This document shows positions 18,228-27,980 of a stretch of 64,000 bases of DNA, in pieces. The stretch comes from Agromyces cerinus (lineage in GTDB: Bacteria; Actinomycetota; Actinomycetes; Actinomycetales; Microbacteriaceae): assembly GCF_016907835.1 (NCBI RefSeq), contig NZ_JAFBCT010000001.1:1798001-1862000 (forward strand), read 5' to 3'. The notes under the pieces were generated by a model that was given only the letters and a program-made list of their open reading frames with translations, had not been told where the DNA came from and made no database searches. Both the position numbers and the translations under genes were made by a program. Numbering within the stretch: the first letter of the stretch is position 1; every line of letters starts with the position of its first letter.

Positions 18228-19313
18228 TCAGGCGGAAGCGCGGTCGAGTTCGACGATCTCCGAGCGCTGCAGTTCGACGGATGCCGCGGCCATGAGCGCA
18301 TCGACCTGATCGGGCCGGCTCGCACTCACGACGGGCGCCACGACGGTGGGCTTCGCCAGCAGCCATGCGAGCGAGATGGTCGCCGGCTGCACGCCGTGCG
18401 CGAAGGCGATCTCGTCGACCGCTGCGAGCACGCGGTGGCCGCGTCGACCGAGGTATCGCGCCTGCCGTTCGCCCCTGGCATCATGGCGCACGTCGGCGCG
18501 CCGCCGCACCTGCCCGCCGAGGAACCCGCTCGCGAGGCCGAAGTAGGGCAGCACGGCGAGCGCCTGCGCATGGGCGACGAGTTCGGGCGCACCCTCGAAC
18601 GGGCGGCGCTCCATGAGGTTGTACTTCGTGGTCAGCGCCTGGAAACGCGGCAGCCCGTTGGCGGCGAGCACGCGCGCCTCGATGAGCCGATCCGGCGTGA
18701 AGTCCGCTGCGCCGATCGCGCCGACCTTGCCGGCGGCGATCAGGGCGTCGACCGCGCCGAGGCTCTCTTCGAGCGGCACCTCGGCGTCATCGCCGTGGAA
18801 GTAGAGCAGGTCGATGCGCTCGATGCCGAGACGCAGCAGCGAGTCGTCGACGGCCGCCGAGATCTCTGCCGGCGACAGTCCGCGGTGATCGGGGTGGTGG
18901 CCGATCTTCGTCGCGATGGCCATGCGGTCGCGAGTGCCGCGCGAGTCCATCCACTTGCCGATGATCGATTCGCTGCGCCCGGCGGCGTAGCTGTCGGCGG
19001 TGTCGACGAGGGAACCGCCGAGGCCGGCGAAGCGGTCGAGCACGTCGAACGCCTGCTCGGTGCTGAGGGTCCAGCCGAACGTGCTGGCGCCGAGCGCGAG
19101 CGGATGCACCGCGAGACCGGAGTCGCCGATGGCCACTCTCCGGGGCACGATGATGGGGCCCGAGAGCGGGTTCGACGCGATGACGTCGACGTGCAGTCCG
19201 TCGAAGATGTCGGTGCGGTCGTCATGCTCGTCGTGCGAGATCGCGTCGGCGAGGGCGACCGCTGCCCCCGCACCGCTCGCCTCATTCGCCCGGTAGACGT
19301 GTCGTCGTGCCAC
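18228..19313 (-). CDS. aldo/keto reductase with N-terminal extension
   Basis: 361-residue NADPH-dependent oxidoreductase. The catalytic tetrad is visible: D104 and Y109 in VDTADSYAAGRSE, K136 in IATKIG and H173 in YFHGDD. The core begins at about residue 60. The preceding ~58 residues have no obvious aldo/keto reductase homology, yet the GTG at 19313 has GGAGGAGGGG just upstream, so the long start appears real. The substrate is unknown. It sits at one edge of the accessory segment between the M16 gene and pnp. Confidence 0.87.
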   Translation of the reverse strand: MARRHVYRANEASGAGAAVALADAISHDEHDDRTDIFDGLHVDVIASNPLSGPIIVPRRVAIGDSGLAVHPLALGASTFGWTLSTEQAFDVLDRFAGLGGSLVDTADSYAAGRSESIIGKWMDSRGTRDRMAIATKIGHHPDHRGLSPAEISAAVDDSLLRLGIERIDLLYFHGDDAEVPLEESLGAVDALIAAGKVGAIGAADFTPDRLIEARVLAANGLPRFQALTTKYNLMERRPFEGAPELVAHAQALAVLPYFGLASGFLGGQVRRRADVRHDARGERQARYLGRRGHRVLAAVDEIAFAHGVQPATISLAWLLAKPTVVAPVVSASRPDQVDALMAAASVELQRSEIVELDRASA

Positions 19314-19415
19314 GTTCCCCTCCTCCCCAGGATTGACTCCGAGAATACGTCGCGTCGGACGCTCAGGGGGTGCGATCCGGGGAACGGCAGGTGAACCGTT
19401 ATCGAATCGTTTCGC

Positions 19416-20231
19416 TCAGCCGCCCGCGCGGCGAATGAGCGAGACGGCCTGCCGGAGCACGGGTGCATCGACCATTCCGCCCCGGAAGGCGAAGACGCCG
19501 CCCTGCGCTTCGGCTGCTTCGAGCACGGCGCGCGCCCACTCCAGCCGCGCGGCATCGGGTCGGTACGACTCGCGCACGACCTCGATCTGGTCGGGGTGGA
19601 TGCATGCCGTCGCGGCGAATCCGACGGCCACTGCGTCTTCGGCCTCGGCCCGGAGTCCGTCGAGATCGCCGATCTCGAGGTGCACCGTGTCGATCGCGGC
19701 GATGTCGTGCGCCCCCGCCGCGAGGCACACCTGGGACCTGGCGTGCTTCGCGACGTCGCGGTATCGGCCGTCGGCGAAGCGGCTCGACGAGCCGCCGAGC
19801 GAGGCGACGAGGTCTTCGGCCCCCCACATGAGTGCCGAGACGTTCGGCAGCGCCGCGATCTCGTTCGCCGCGAGCACTCCGCGAGCGGTCTCGCACAGCG
19901 CGATGACGTCGAAGTCGGCGAGGTCGACGAGGTCGGCGGTGCCCTCGCACTTGGCGAGCATGACGGTGCGGTACTCGGTCTCCGCGAGCGCCGCGAGGTC
20001 TTCCGCGAACTCCGGGGTCGAGGCGGGGTTCACCCGCACGATGACCCGCTCTGGGTCGAGCGGCGTGCTGAGCAACGCGACCCGGGCGGCGTGCTTCGCG
20101 TCGCCGGCGACGGCGTCTTCGAGATCGAGGATCACGGCGTCGGCGCGATCGAGGGCCTTCGCGAAGCGGTCGGGCCGGTCGGCCGGGCAGAACAGCAGGG
20201 CCGGGCCGAAGCGGAAGGTCGGATGCGTCAT
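19416..20231 (-). CDS. HpcH/HpaI-type CoA ester lyase (CitE-like)
   Basis: 271-residue lyase of the CitE family. The Mg-binding motif LDLEDAV is at about 35-41, and CETARG and WGAEDL follow. It lies in the same order as mycobacterial citE (Rv2498c), maoC, fadE19, accA1 and accD1. The characterised Rv2498c enzyme acts as a beta-hydroxyacyl-CoA lyase in leucine breakdown and itaconate disposal, so this gene is a good candidate for the HMG-CoA-type cleavage step; substrate and stereochemistry are inferred from context. Its ATG overlaps the maoC stop by four bases. Confidence 0.88.
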   Translation of the reverse strand: MTHPTFRFGPALLFCPADRPDRFAKALDRADAVILDLEDAVAGDAKHAARVALLSTPLDPERVIVRVNPASTPEFAEDLAALAETEYRTVMLAKCEGTADLVDLADFDVIALCETARGVLAANEIAALPNVSALMWGAEDLVASLGGSSSRFADGRYRDVAKHARSQVCLAAGAHDIAAIDTVHLEIGDLDGLRAEAEDAVAVGFAATACIHPDQIEVVRESYRPDAARLEWARAVLEAAEAQGGVFAFRGGMVDAPVLRQAVSLIRRAGG

Positions 20232-20779
20232 GCGGTCTTCCCCTCCTCATCCGGCGCCGAACCTGCGGCCGTCAGCCGCTCCCCCGCTTCACGGAGCCAG
20301 ACGAGCATCGTGCGCGACGCGGTCGCGACGACCTCGCCGTGCTGGTTGCGGGCGGTGTGCGCGACGACCACGACGCCCTGGCCCGGGCGCGAGGCCGACT
20401 CCCGCTTGGACTCCACGACGGTCTCGCCGTAGAGCGTGTCGCCGATGAAGACCGGGTGCGGGAACGCGACGGCGCCGAAGCCGAGGTTCGCGACGAGCGT
20501 GCCCTGCGTGAGCTGGCCGACCGACTGGCCGACGAGCGTCGAGAGCGTGAACATCGAGTTGACGAGCCGCTGGCCGAACGGCTGTTCGGCCGACCACGCC
20601 GCGTCGAGGTGCAACGGCTGGGGGTTCATCGTGAGCGTGGTGAACAGCACGTTGTCGGCCTCGGTGACGGTGCGACCGGGGCGGTGCAGGTACCGTACGC
20701 CCTGCTCGAACTCCTCGAACCAGAGCCCGCGCTGCACGACGTCGCGGAGCGGCGTCCGTTCTGCCGAAGCATCCGTCAT
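20228..20779 (-). CDS. MaoC family (R)-specific enoyl-CoA hydratase-like protein
   Basis: 183-residue hot-dog-fold protein of the MaoC dehydratase family, with [23 protein letters not shown] as the catalytic Asp/His helix (given here in two parts: [11 protein letters not shown], then MNPQPLHLD). It hydrates an enoyl-CoA in this pathway context, probably 3-methylglutaconyl-CoA. The start ATG at 20779 lies 10 bases after the acyl-CoA dehydrogenase stop and the gene overlaps citE by four bases, so all three belong to one operon. An upstream in-frame start would overlap the dehydrogenase gene. Confidence 0.88.
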   Translation of the reverse strand: MTDASAERTPLRDVVQRGLWFEEFEQGVRYLHRPGRTVTEADNVLFTTLTMNPQPLHLDAAWSAEQPFGQRLVNSMFTLSTLVGQSVGQLTQGTLVANLGFGAVAFPHPVFIGDTLYGETVVESKRESASRPGQGVVVVAHTARNQHGEVVATASRTMLVWLREAGERLTAAGSAPDEEGKTA

Positions 20780-20789
20780 GGTGAACCCC

Positions 20790-21953
20790 CTAGCCGATGC
20801 CCAGCTCGCGTGCGATGACCATGAGCTGCACCTCGTTCGTGCCCTCGCCGATCTCGAGGATCTTCGAGTCACGGTAGTGCCTCGCCACGAGGGACTCGTT
20901 CATGAACCCCATGCCGCCGAAGATCTGGGTGGCGTCACGCGAGTTCAGCATGGCGGCGTCGCTCGAGACGAGCTTGGCCATGGCCGCCTCCTTCTTGAAC
21001 GGGAGGCCCGCGTCGAGCCGCCGGGCCGCGTCGTGCCAGGCGAGCCGCGCGGTGTAGACCCGCGCCTGCATGTTCGCGATCGTGAACGCGATGTACTGGT
21101 GCGATGCGATCGGCACGCCGAACACGTTGCGGGTCTTCGCGTAGGCGAGCGCCTCGTCGAGGCAGCCCTGTGCGACACCGGTCGCGAGGGCGGCGATCGC
21201 GATGCGGCCCTCGTCGAGCGTGCGGAGGAAGTTGGCGAAGCCGCGGCCCCGCTCGCCGAGGAGATTGGCCGCAGGCACTCGCACGTCGTCGAAGGTGAGC
21301 GGATGCGTGTCGGAGGCGCGCCAGCCCGACTTGTCGTATCCGGGGTCGACCGTGAACCCGGGCGTGCCGTTCGGCACGATGATCGTCGACAGCTCCTTGG
21401 AGACCGAGCCGTCGGGGCGGGTGCGCTCGCCGGTCACGGCGGTCACCGTCACGAACCTCGTGATCGGCGTGCCCGAGTTGGTGATGAACTGCTTCGAGCC
21501 GTTGACGACCCACTCGTCGCCGTCGAGCACCGCGGTCGTGCGGGTGGCACCGGCGTCGGAGCCGGCCTCGGACTCGGTGAGGCCGAAGCCCGCGAGCGCA
21601 CGCCCCGCGACGAGGTCGGGCAGGAGTTCGGCCTTCTGCTCCTCGGTGCCGTGACGGTAGACCGGCATGGCGCCGAGTCCGACCGCGGCCTCGAGCGTGA
21701 TCGCGATCGACTGGTCGACCCGTGCGAGCGCCTCGATCGCGAGGCCGAGCGCCATGTAGTCGCCGCCCTGGCCGCCGACCTCCTCGGGGAACGGCAGGCC
21801 GAAGAGCCCGAGGTCGCCCATCTGCGCGACGACGTCCATCGAGAGCGTGTGGCTGCGGTCGGCCTCGTAGGACTGCGGGGCGACGACGGTGTCGGCGAAC
21901 TCGCAGACCATGTCGTACAGCTGCTGTTCCTCGGTACTCAGCTCGGTGCTCAC
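20790..21953 (-). CDS. acyl-CoA dehydrogenase (isovaleryl/branched-chain type by context)
   Basis: 387-residue FAD-dependent acyl-CoA dehydrogenase. FAD-binding [13 protein letters not shown] and the C-terminal motif [12 protein letters not shown] are clear. The Glu in GEGTNEV occupies the position used as catalytic base in medium-chain enzymes, whereas human isovaleryl-CoA dehydrogenase uses a different Glu, so the branched-chain assignment rests on the neighbours. The GTG at 21953 has GAGGAG seven bases upstream; the ATG at 21968 would instead overlap the preceding stop by four bases. It is the FadE19 equivalent of the mycobacterial cluster. Confidence 0.9.
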   Translation of the reverse strand: MSTELSTEEQQLYDMVCEFADTVVAPQSYEADRSHTLSMDVVAQMGDLGLFGLPFPEEVGGQGGDYMALGLAIEALARVDQSIAITLEAAVGLGAMPVYRHGTEEQKAELLPDLVAGRALAGFGLTESEAGSDAGATRTTAVLDGDEWVVNGSKQFITNSGTPITRFVTVTAVTGERTRPDGSVSKELSTIIVPNGTPGFTVDPGYDKSGWRASDTHPLTFDDVRVPAANLLGERGRGFANFLRTLDEGRIAIAALATGVAQGCLDEALAYAKTRNVFGVPIASHQYIAFTIANMQARVYTARLAWHDAARRLDAGLPFKKEAAMAKLVSSDAAMLNSRDATQIFGGMGFMNESLVARHYRDSKILEIGEGTNEVQLMVIARELGIG

Positions 21954-21964
21954 GGTCGTGCTCC

Positions 21965-23971
21965 TCATTCCTGGTGGGACGGCGTCGGGTTCGCGCCCTC
22001 GTGGGGCGCGTCCGACGATGCGGGGACGGATGTCGGGACCTCGGCGGATGCCGCGAGCTGCGGCTCCACGCGAGCGACGGATTGGTCGCGGGAGACCTGC
22101 TCCCCCACTGCGACGGCGAGGCGCACGATGCCGGCGACCGACGCCGTGACGCGGTGCTCCATCTTCATCGCCTCGATCGCGATGACGGCGTCGCCCGGCA
22201 GCACTGCGTCGCCGTCGGCGACGAGCACCGCGGTGACGGTGCCGGGCATGGGTGCGCGGAGCTCGGGGTCGGCGAGGCCGCCTCGTTCGATCATGGCGAG
22301 GCGGGCGTCGAGCGCGGCCCGGCGACCCGTGGCGGGCACGCGCCAGATGCCGGTCGTCGTGTGCAGCCAGACCGCGTCGTCGGCGTCCGTCGCGATGACA
22401 TCGGCTGCCATGGCGTCGGCCGTCGTGGCGTCGCGGCCTGCAACCGCCGCGGGACGGCCAGGACGCCAGCCACGAGCGGTCCGCCACGCGTGGGCACCGG
22501 CGCTCCGCGCCTCGTCGATCGCCACGGCGTCGCGGTACGCGGCGGTCGCGGCGAGCACCTCGGGCGGAGCTGCATTCGACTCGGGCTCCGGCATGCGGTC
22601 GATGAGACCGGTGTCGAGCTCCCCGCGCTGAACGGCGGGTTCAGCGAGGAGCCGTCGGAGGAAGCCGAGGTTCGTGTCGACGCCGAGCACGACGGTGTCG
22701 GCGAGCGCGGCGTCGAGGCGCGCGATCGCCTCGGTGCGGTCGGCACCGTACGCGATGACCTTCGCGAGCATGGGGTCGTAGTCGGCGGTGATCTGCTGCC
22801 CCGAACGGATGCCGCCGTCGACCCGCACCCCGTCGCCACTCGGCTCCCGCCACACGAGCAGTTCGCCGATCGACGGCAGGAAGCCGCGCTCGGGACTCTC
22901 GGCGTAGACGCGCGCCTCGATCGCGTGGCCGGTGAGTTCGATGTCGGACTGCGTCAGCGCCAGTGGCTGACCCGCCGCGACTCGCAGCTGCTGCTCGACG
23001 AGGTCGACGCCCGTGACGAGTTCGGTGACCGGGTGCTCCACCTGCAGCCGGGTGTTCATCTCGATGAAGAAGAACTCGTCGGGCGCGGCATCCGACACCA
23101 GGAACTCGACGGTGCCCGCCCCGCGGTAGTCGACGCTGCGGGCGGCGTCGCAAGCCGCCTGCCCGATTCGCGCACGGGTCTCGGTGTCGAGCAGCGGCGA
23201 CGGCGCCTCTTCGATGACCTTCTGATGGCGACGCTGCAGCGAGCACTCGCGCTCGCCGAGGTGGATGACGTTGCCGAAGTCGTCGGCGAGCACCTGCACC
23301 TCGATGTGCCGTGGGCGTTCGATGAGCCGCTCGAGCAGCAGCGTGTCGTCGCCGAACGCGGTGATGGCCACTCGCCGGGCAGCGGGCAGCGCTGCCGCGA
23401 GCTCGCGCGCGTCGCGGGCGATCTGCATGCCCTTGCCGCCGCCGCCGGCACTGGGCTTGACGAGCAGCGGGAAGCCGACCGCTTCGCCGGCTGCGGCGAG
23501 CGCGGCGTCGTCGAGTGACGGGTCGGCGATGCCGGGCACGGTCGGCACACCGGATGCCTCGACGTGGCGCTTCGCCCGGATCTTGTCGCCCATGACCTCG
23601 AGCGCGTCGACCCCCGGGCCGACGAAGACGATGCCCGCATCGCGGCACGCCTCGGCGAAGCCGGCGTGCTCGGAGAGGAAGCCGTAGCCGGGGTGGATCG
23701 CCTCGGCGCCCGTCTCGCGTGCCGCCGCGATGATGCGCGCGGGGTCGAGGTAGCTCTCGGCGGCGGGTGCCGGGCCGATGCGCACGGACTCGTCGGCGAG
23801 GCGCACGTGCGGCGCGTCGGCGTCGGCGTCGGAGAAGACGGCGATCGAGCGGATGCCGAGGCGGCGGAGCGTGCGGATCACCCGCACCGCGATCTCACCG
23901 CGGTTGGCGACGAGCACCCGGTCGAACGGACGAATCGACCGTGCCTCGTCGACGGCGTCGACCGTGCCCAT
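21965..23971 (-). CDS. accA1: acyl-CoA carboxylase alpha subunit (biotin carboxylase + biotin carrier)
   Basis: 668-residue alpha subunit, probably of methylcrotonyl-CoA carboxylase. The biotin carboxylase part has [10 protein letters not shown] at about 22-31, the ATP-grasp loop GGGGKGM and [14 protein letters not shown]. The C-terminal carrier domain has the biotinylation motif EAMKMEH with the target lysine K603. The ATG at 23971 has GGGAGG upstream. The partner carboxyltransferase is encoded 1.6 kb upstream on the same strand rather than adjacent, because a TetR/metallo-hydrolase pair lies between. Two TetR-type palindromes precede it. Confidence 0.92.
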   Translation of the reverse strand: MGTVDAVDEARSIRPFDRVLVANRGEIAVRVIRTLRRLGIRSIAVFSDADADAPHVRLADESVRIGPAPAAESYLDPARIIAAARETGAEAIHPGYGFLSEHAGFAEACRDAGIVFVGPGVDALEVMGDKIRAKRHVEASGVPTVPGIADPSLDDAALAAAGEAVGFPLLVKPSAGGGGKGMQIARDARELAAALPAARRVAITAFGDDTLLLERLIERPRHIEVQVLADDFGNVIHLGERECSLQRRHQKVIEEAPSPLLDTETRARIGQAACDAARSVDYRGAGTVEFLVSDAAPDEFFFIEMNTRLQVEHPVTELVTGVDLVEQQLRVAAGQPLALTQSDIELTGHAIEARVYAESPERGFLPSIGELLVWREPSGDGVRVDGGIRSGQQITADYDPMLAKVIAYGADRTEAIARLDAALADTVVLGVDTNLGFLRRLLAEPAVQRGELDTGLIDRMPEPESNAAPPEVLAATAAYRDAVAIDEARSAGAHAWRTARGWRPGRPAAVAGRDATTADAMAADVIATDADDAVWLHTTTGIWRVPATGRRAALDARLAMIERGGLADPELRAPMPGTVTAVLVADGDAVLPGDAVIAIEAMKMEHRVTASVAGIVRLAVAVGEQVSRDQSVARVEPQLAASAEVPTSVPASSDAPHEGANPTPSHQE

Positions 23972-24005
23972 CCGCGCCTCCCTGCGCTCGAGGTGCGCGA
24001 ACTAA

Positions 24006-24047
24006 GTTAACGCGCACTAACTGGATTCGATGTTAGTGGGCGTTAAC
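24006..24047. promoter_or_regulatory. two TetR-type operators upstream of accA1
   Basis: Two imperfect 16-bp palindromes, GTTAACGCGCACTAAC (24006-24021) and GTTAGTGGGCGTTAAC (24032-24047), lie 26 bp centre to centre. They match two further copies at 27231-27274 next to the tetR gene at 27279. Their AT-rich GTTA/TAAC ends stand out in this GC-rich DNA. They most likely bind that TetR protein and control the carboxylase-to-lyase operon. Confidence 0.8.
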
Positions 24048-24072
24048 TGAAATCACAAGCGGGACTCCCCGC

Positions 24073-24708
24073 TCACCCCGATCGCGGCGCGAGCGCCATG
24101 GCGATGCGCTCGACGCCGAACTCGAACGCCCGATCGACATCGCCGCCCAGGCGGAACGCCCCCGAGAGCTCCATGCTGATGAAGCCCGTCAGCCACGCGG
24201 TGAGGGTGCGCGCGGCATCGAGCGCGTGATCGGAACCGGCGAGCCGGCCGGCGACGGCGAGCAACGGCGCGCTGGCCTCGCGGAGCGCCTCGACGTCGAG
24301 CCCCGACTCCGCTCCGGGCGAGAAGACGAGACGGTACGCCGCCGGCTGCTCATGTGCGAACGCCCGCACGACACGGGCGAGGCGGGCGACCTCGGCGACC
24401 TGGGTACTCTCGGCCGCCGCCGCCGCCGCGCCCGCGCCCGCTGCATCCGTCGCCTCGCGACCACCGGCACCGCCGGAGATCGGAGCCTGCTCGGCACCGA
24501 GGCGCTCCCCGAGCTCTGCGACCGACGACGCGGCGATCAGCCGCACGAGATCACTGCGGTCGCGCACGCGCTTGTACAGCGACGGGGCGCGCACGCCGAC
24601 TCGCTCGGCGACCGCCTGCATCGTGAGCCCGCCGAGCCCCTCGACCTCGAGGATGGCGCGCCCGGCCCCGACGATGGCGTCGAGCGAGGTTCGTTCGGGT
24701 GTCGGCAT
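24073..24708 (-). CDS. TetR family transcriptional regulator
   Basis: 211-residue regulator. The helix-turn-helix is at about residues 20-55 (GLTMQAVAERVGVRAPSLYKRVRDRSDL, quoted in two parts: GLTMQAVAERVGVR and APSLYKRVRDR). An Ala-rich insert occurs around residues 80-100, and the C-terminal half resembles the TetR WHG-type ligand domain. It is divergent from the metallo-hydrolase gene, with two tandem operators between them, so it probably controls that gene and itself. It lies upstream of accA1 on the same strand. Confidence 0.88.
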   Translation of the reverse strand: MPTPERTSLDAIVGAGRAILEVEGLGGLTMQAVAERVGVRAPSLYKRVRDRSDLVRLIAASSVAELGERLGAEQAPISGGAGGREATDAAGAGAAAAAAESTQVAEVARLARVVRAFAHEQPAAYRLVFSPGAESGLDVEALREASAPLLAVAGRLAGSDHALDAARTLTAWLTGFISMELSGAFRLGGDVDRAFEFGVERIAMALAPRSG

Positions 24709-24739
24709 CGGCGGGATCCTTTCGATCGATTCGACTCTA

Positions 24740-24778
24740 GGCTATTGCGCATAGCCATGATGGCTAAGTAGCATAGCC
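24740..24778. promoter_or_regulatory. tandem GGCTA-N7-TAGCC operators
   Basis: Two identical-architecture palindromes, GGCTA-N7-TAGCC, span 24740-24756 and 24762-24778, 22 bp apart centre to centre, about two helical turns. They fill the space between the divergent tetR (24708) and metallo-hydrolase (24813) genes, and so are probable operators for both promoters. The sequence differs from the GTTA/TAAC operators nearby. Confidence 0.8.
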
Positions 24779-24812
24779 ATCAACCTCCCATCCATCGCAA
24801 GTGAGGCACCTG

Positions 24813-25535
24813 ATGAAGCTCGGCCCCTCCCTCCACCGCATCGGCTCCGACATCGTCGCCGTCTACCTCGTCGACACCCCCGAGGGCGTCACCATCATCG
24901 ACGCCGGGCTCGCCGGGCAATGGAAGGAGCTGATCGCGGAGCTCGCCGAGATGGGCCGGTCTGTCGGCGACATCCGCGGCGTCGTGCTCACGCACGGCGA
25001 CTCCGACCACATCGGGTTCGCCGAGCGCCTGCGCCGCGACCACGGCGTGCCGGTCTTCGTGCACACGGCCGATGCCGCCCGCGCTCGCGGTGAGGAGTCG
25101 ACGAAGCCGGAGTGGGGCGGCATGAAGCTCGGGGCGACCTCGAAGTTCCTCTGGTACGCCCTCACGCACAACGGCCTGCGCACGACCCCGCTCACCGAGG
25201 TCGTCACCGTGGACGACGGCGACGTGCTCGATCTGCCGGGCGCACCGCGCGTGATCAGCATGCCGGGTCACTCCCCCGGCAGCATCGCGATCCACGTGCC
25301 GGTGGCCGACGCCGTCTTCGTCGGCGATGCACTCACCACCCGCCATGTGCTCACCGGGGCGACCGGGCCGCAGCCCGCGCCGTTCACCGACGACCCGGCC
25401 GAGGCGCTCGCATCGCTGCGGCGCCTCGAGGGCACGGATGCCAGATGGGTGCTGCCCGGCCACGGCATGCCGTGGAACCGCGGCGTCGACGAGGCGATCC
25501 GCGAGGTCGAGGCCGCGGCGGCGCGTCGAGCCTGA
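24813..25535 (+). CDS. MBL fold metallo-hydrolase
   Basis: 240-residue metallo-beta-lactamase-fold hydrolase. The metal-binding motif HGDSDHIG occurs near residues 67-74, a further ligand in MPGHSPGS, the bridging Asp in VFVGDAL and the last His in LPGHGMPW. The substrate is unknown; related proteins include lactonases and thioesterases. The ATG at 24813 has GAGG six bases upstream and is preferred over a GTG at 24801. It converges with accD1, and the pair with its TetR interrupts the carboxylase cluster. Confidence 0.88.
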   Translation: MKLGPSLHRIGSDIVAVYLVDTPEGVTIIDAGLAGQWKELIAELAEMGRSVGDIRGVVLTHGDSDHIGFAERLRRDHGVPVFVHTADAARARGEESTKPEWGGMKLGATSKFLWYALTHNGLRTTPLTEVVTVDDGDVLDLPGAPRVISMPGHSPGSIAIHVPVADAVFVGDALTTRHVLTGATGPQPAPFTDDPAEALASLRRLEGTDARWVLPGHGMPWNRGVDEAIREVEAAAARRA

Positions 25536-25566
25536 ACCGGCACGGCGCGGCGCCCGGCCGACTGGG

Positions 25567-27174
25567 TCACATGCGGAACAACCCGAACGCCGGCTCGGGC
25601 AGCGGCGTTCGGCTCGCGAGTTCGAGCGCGAGGGCGAGCACGGTGCGCGTGTCCTCGGGGGCGATGATGCCGTCGTCCCACAGCCGGGCGGTCGAGTGGT
25701 ACGGACTGCCCTGATCGTCGTACTGGGCCCGGATCGGGTCCTTGAACGCCTGCTCTGCGGCATCCGACCAGGTCTCGCCCTTGACCGCGAGCTGGTCGCG
25801 CTTGACGGTCGAGAGCACGGATGCCGCCTGCTCGCCGCCCATCACCGAGATGCGGGCGTTCGGCCACATCCAGAGGAATCTGGGCGAGTACGCCCGCCCG
25901 CACATCGAGTAGTTGCCGGCGCCGAACGAGCCGCCGATGACGACCGTGAACTTCGGCACGCGGGTCGTCGCGACGGCGGTGACCATCTTCGCGCCGTGCT
26001 TGGCGATGCCGCCCGCCTCCGCGTCGCGGCCGACCATGAAGCCCGAGATGTTCTGCAGGAAGAGGAGCGGGATGCCGCGCTGGTCGCAGAGCTCGATGAA
26101 GTGCGCGCCCTTCATGGCCGACTCGCTGAAGAGCACGCCGTTGTTCGCGACGATGCCGATCGGGTGGCCGTCGAGGTGGGCGAAGCCCGTGACGAGCGTG
26201 TCGCCGTACTCGCGCTTGAACTCGGCGAACTCGCTGCCGTCGACGAGGCGTGCGATGACCTCGCGCACGTCGTAGGGCTGCTGCACGTCGACCGGCACCG
26301 CAGCGGTGAGCGTCGACGGGTCGACGGCCGGCGGCCTGGGCTCGCGCACGGACCACGCCCGCGGCGCCGGCTGGGGCAGCGTCGCCACCATGTCGCGCAC
26401 GAGTTCGAGGGCGTGCTCGTCGTCTTCGGCGAGGTGGTCGGTGACGCCCGAGACCTTGGAGTGCAGTTCGCCGCCGCCGAGCTCCTCGGGGGTGACGACC
26501 TCGCCGATCGCCGCCTTCACGAGCGGCGGGCCGCCCAGGAAGATCGTGCCCTGGCCCCGCACGATCACGGTCTCGTCGCTCATCGCGGGCACGTAGGCGC
26601 CGCCGGCCGTGCAGGAGCCGAGCACCGCGGCGAGCTGCGGAATGCGCATCGACGAGAGCTGCGCCTGATTGAAGAAGATGCGACCGAAGTGCTCGCGGTC
26701 TGGGAACACCTCGTCCTGCAGCGGCAGGAAGGCTCCACCCGAGTCGACGAGGTAGATGCACGGCAGACGCTGCTCCTTCGCGACCTCCTGGGCGCGCAGG
26801 TGCTTCTTCACCGTCATCGGGTAGTAGGTGCCGCCCTTGACCGTGGCGTCGTTGCAGACGACGAGCACCGGGCGTCCGTGCACGAGCCCGACACCCGTGA
26901 TGATGCCGGCACCCGGCGAGTCGCCGCCGTAGAGTCCCTCGGCGGCGAGCGGCGAGAGTTCGAGGAACGGGCTGCCCTCGTCGAGCAGCCGGTCGACCCG
27001 GTCGCGCGGCAGCAGCTTGCCGCGGGCGACATGGCGGTCACGGGATGCCTCGGGGCCGCCCAGCGCCGCCGTCGCGAGACGCGTGCGCAGCTCTTCGACG
27101 AGCACGCCGTGTGCGGCGGTGTTGGAACGCGCAGCATCGGCGCTCGGGTCGATGCTGGTCTGCAGGATCGGCAT
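25567..27174 (-). CDS. accD1: acyl-CoA carboxylase beta subunit (carboxyltransferase)
   Basis: 535-residue carboxyltransferase, probably the beta subunit of methylcrotonyl-CoA carboxylase. Both crotonase-like halves are present: [16 protein letters not shown] and [15 protein letters not shown] in the first, and [22 protein letters not shown] and [18 protein letters not shown] in the second. The latter motif with [11 protein letters not shown] resembles methylcrotonyl-CoA rather than propionyl-CoA enzymes. The start is taken at the ATG at 27174, with a GTG at 27183 as alternative. It is divergent from its likely regulator tetR at 27279. Confidence 0.92.
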   Translation of the reverse strand: MPILQTSIDPSADAARSNTAAHGVLVEELRTRLATAALGGPEASRDRHVARGKLLPRDRVDRLLDEGSPFLELSPLAAEGLYGGDSPGAGIITGVGLVHGRPVLVVCNDATVKGGTYYPMTVKKHLRAQEVAKEQRLPCIYLVDSGGAFLPLQDEVFPDREHFGRIFFNQAQLSSMRIPQLAAVLGSCTAGGAYVPAMSDETVIVRGQGTIFLGGPPLVKAAIGEVVTPEELGGGELHSKVSGVTDHLAEDDEHALELVRDMVATLPQPAPRAWSVREPRPPAVDPSTLTAAVPVDVQQPYDVREVIARLVDGSEFAEFKREYGDTLVTGFAHLDGHPIGIVANNGVLFSESAMKGAHFIELCDQRGIPLLFLQNISGFMVGRDAEAGGIAKHGAKMVTAVATTRVPKFTVVIGGSFGAGNYSMCGRAYSPRFLWMWPNARISVMGGEQAASVLSTVKRDQLAVKGETWSDAAEQAFKDPIRAQYDDQGSPYHSTARLWDDGIIAPEDTRTVLALALELASRTPLPEPAFGLFRM

Positions 27175-27230
27175 TCGTTCCACCAGTCTTCGTCGACGGC
27201 GCGCCCCCTTGTGGCCGGCGCTGAATTTCG

Positions 27231-27274
27231 GTTAGTGTGCACTAACTCGATTCCCGATGTTAGCGAGCATTAAC
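27231..27274. promoter_or_regulatory. two TetR-type operators between accD1 and tetR
   Basis: GTTAGTGTGCACTAAC at 27231-27246 has perfect 7-bp arms around a TG centre, and GTTAGCGAGCATTAAC at 27259-27274 is an imperfect copy. Together with 24006-24047 they give the consensus GTTAnYGnnCRYTAAC. They lie in the short divergent spacer, so binding would affect both accD1 and tetR. Confidence 0.85.
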
Positions 27275-27278
27275 CGAG

Positions 27279-27980
27279 ATGGCAACCACACCGAGCACGG
27301 CCGAGATCGTCGGCGACGCAGTCGCAGACGCGACGGCCGCAGACGCTGCGACCGCGAGTTCTGCGGCTGCTGCAGGCGTTGCGACCGTGGGTGCTGCGAC
27401 CGAACGCAGCCGGCAGAAGGCCGACCGTCGCCAGGCGATCCTCACCGCAGCCGCGACACTGTTCGCGCAGCGCGGGTACGCCGGCGTCACGATCGAAGAC
27501 CTCGGCGCCGCCGTCGGCGTGAGCGGCCCCGCCGTCTACCGCCACTTCCCGGGCAAGGCTGCCGTGCTCGCCGCGATCCTCCAGGGCGCGAGCATCACGC
27601 TGCTCGACGGCGCCGAGCGAGTGCTCGGCGCGGCATCCGACCCCGCATCTGCACTCCGCGAGCTCATCGCGTTCCATGTCGACTTCGCGCTCGGCGACGC
27701 CGACGTGATCCTCGTGCAAGACAGGGAACTCGAGCAGCTCGACGTCGACGCCCGGCACGAGGTGCGCCTCCTCCAGCGCCAGTACGTCGAACACTGGGTC
27801 GACACCCTTCACAGACTCCGGCCCGATCGGGCCGAGACGGAGCTCAGGATCCGGGCACACGCCGCCTTCGGCCTCCTGAACTCCACTCCGCACAGCGCCC
27901 GCATCCCTGGGCGCAGACCCGCCGACGGCACCATCCGCGGCATCCTGGAGGAAATGACATGGGCGAGCCTCATGTCGTGA
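27279..27980 (+). CDS. TetR family regulator of the leucine-catabolic cluster
   Basis: 233-residue TetR protein. A ~35-residue Ala/Thr-rich leader precedes the DNA-binding domain (ILTAAATLFAQRGYAGVTIED, shown here only in part, then VSGPAVYRHFPGK). It is divergent from accD1 and two palindromes lie in the spacer. The mycobacterial cluster has a divergent TetR gene (Rv2506) at the same place, so autoregulation and control of the acc/fadE/maoC/citE genes are likely. The last 22 bases overlap the next gene. Confidence 0.9.
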   Translation: MATTPSTAEIVGDAVADATAADAATASSAAAAGVATVGAATERSRQKADRRQAILTAAATLFAQRGYAGVTIEDLGAAVGVSGPAVYRHFPGKAAVLAAILQGASITLLDGAERVLGAASDPASALRELIAFHVDFALGDADVILVQDRELEQLDVDARHEVRLLQRQYVEHWVDTLHRLRPDRAETELRIRAHAAFGLLNSTPHSARIPGRRPADGTIRGILEEMTWASLMS

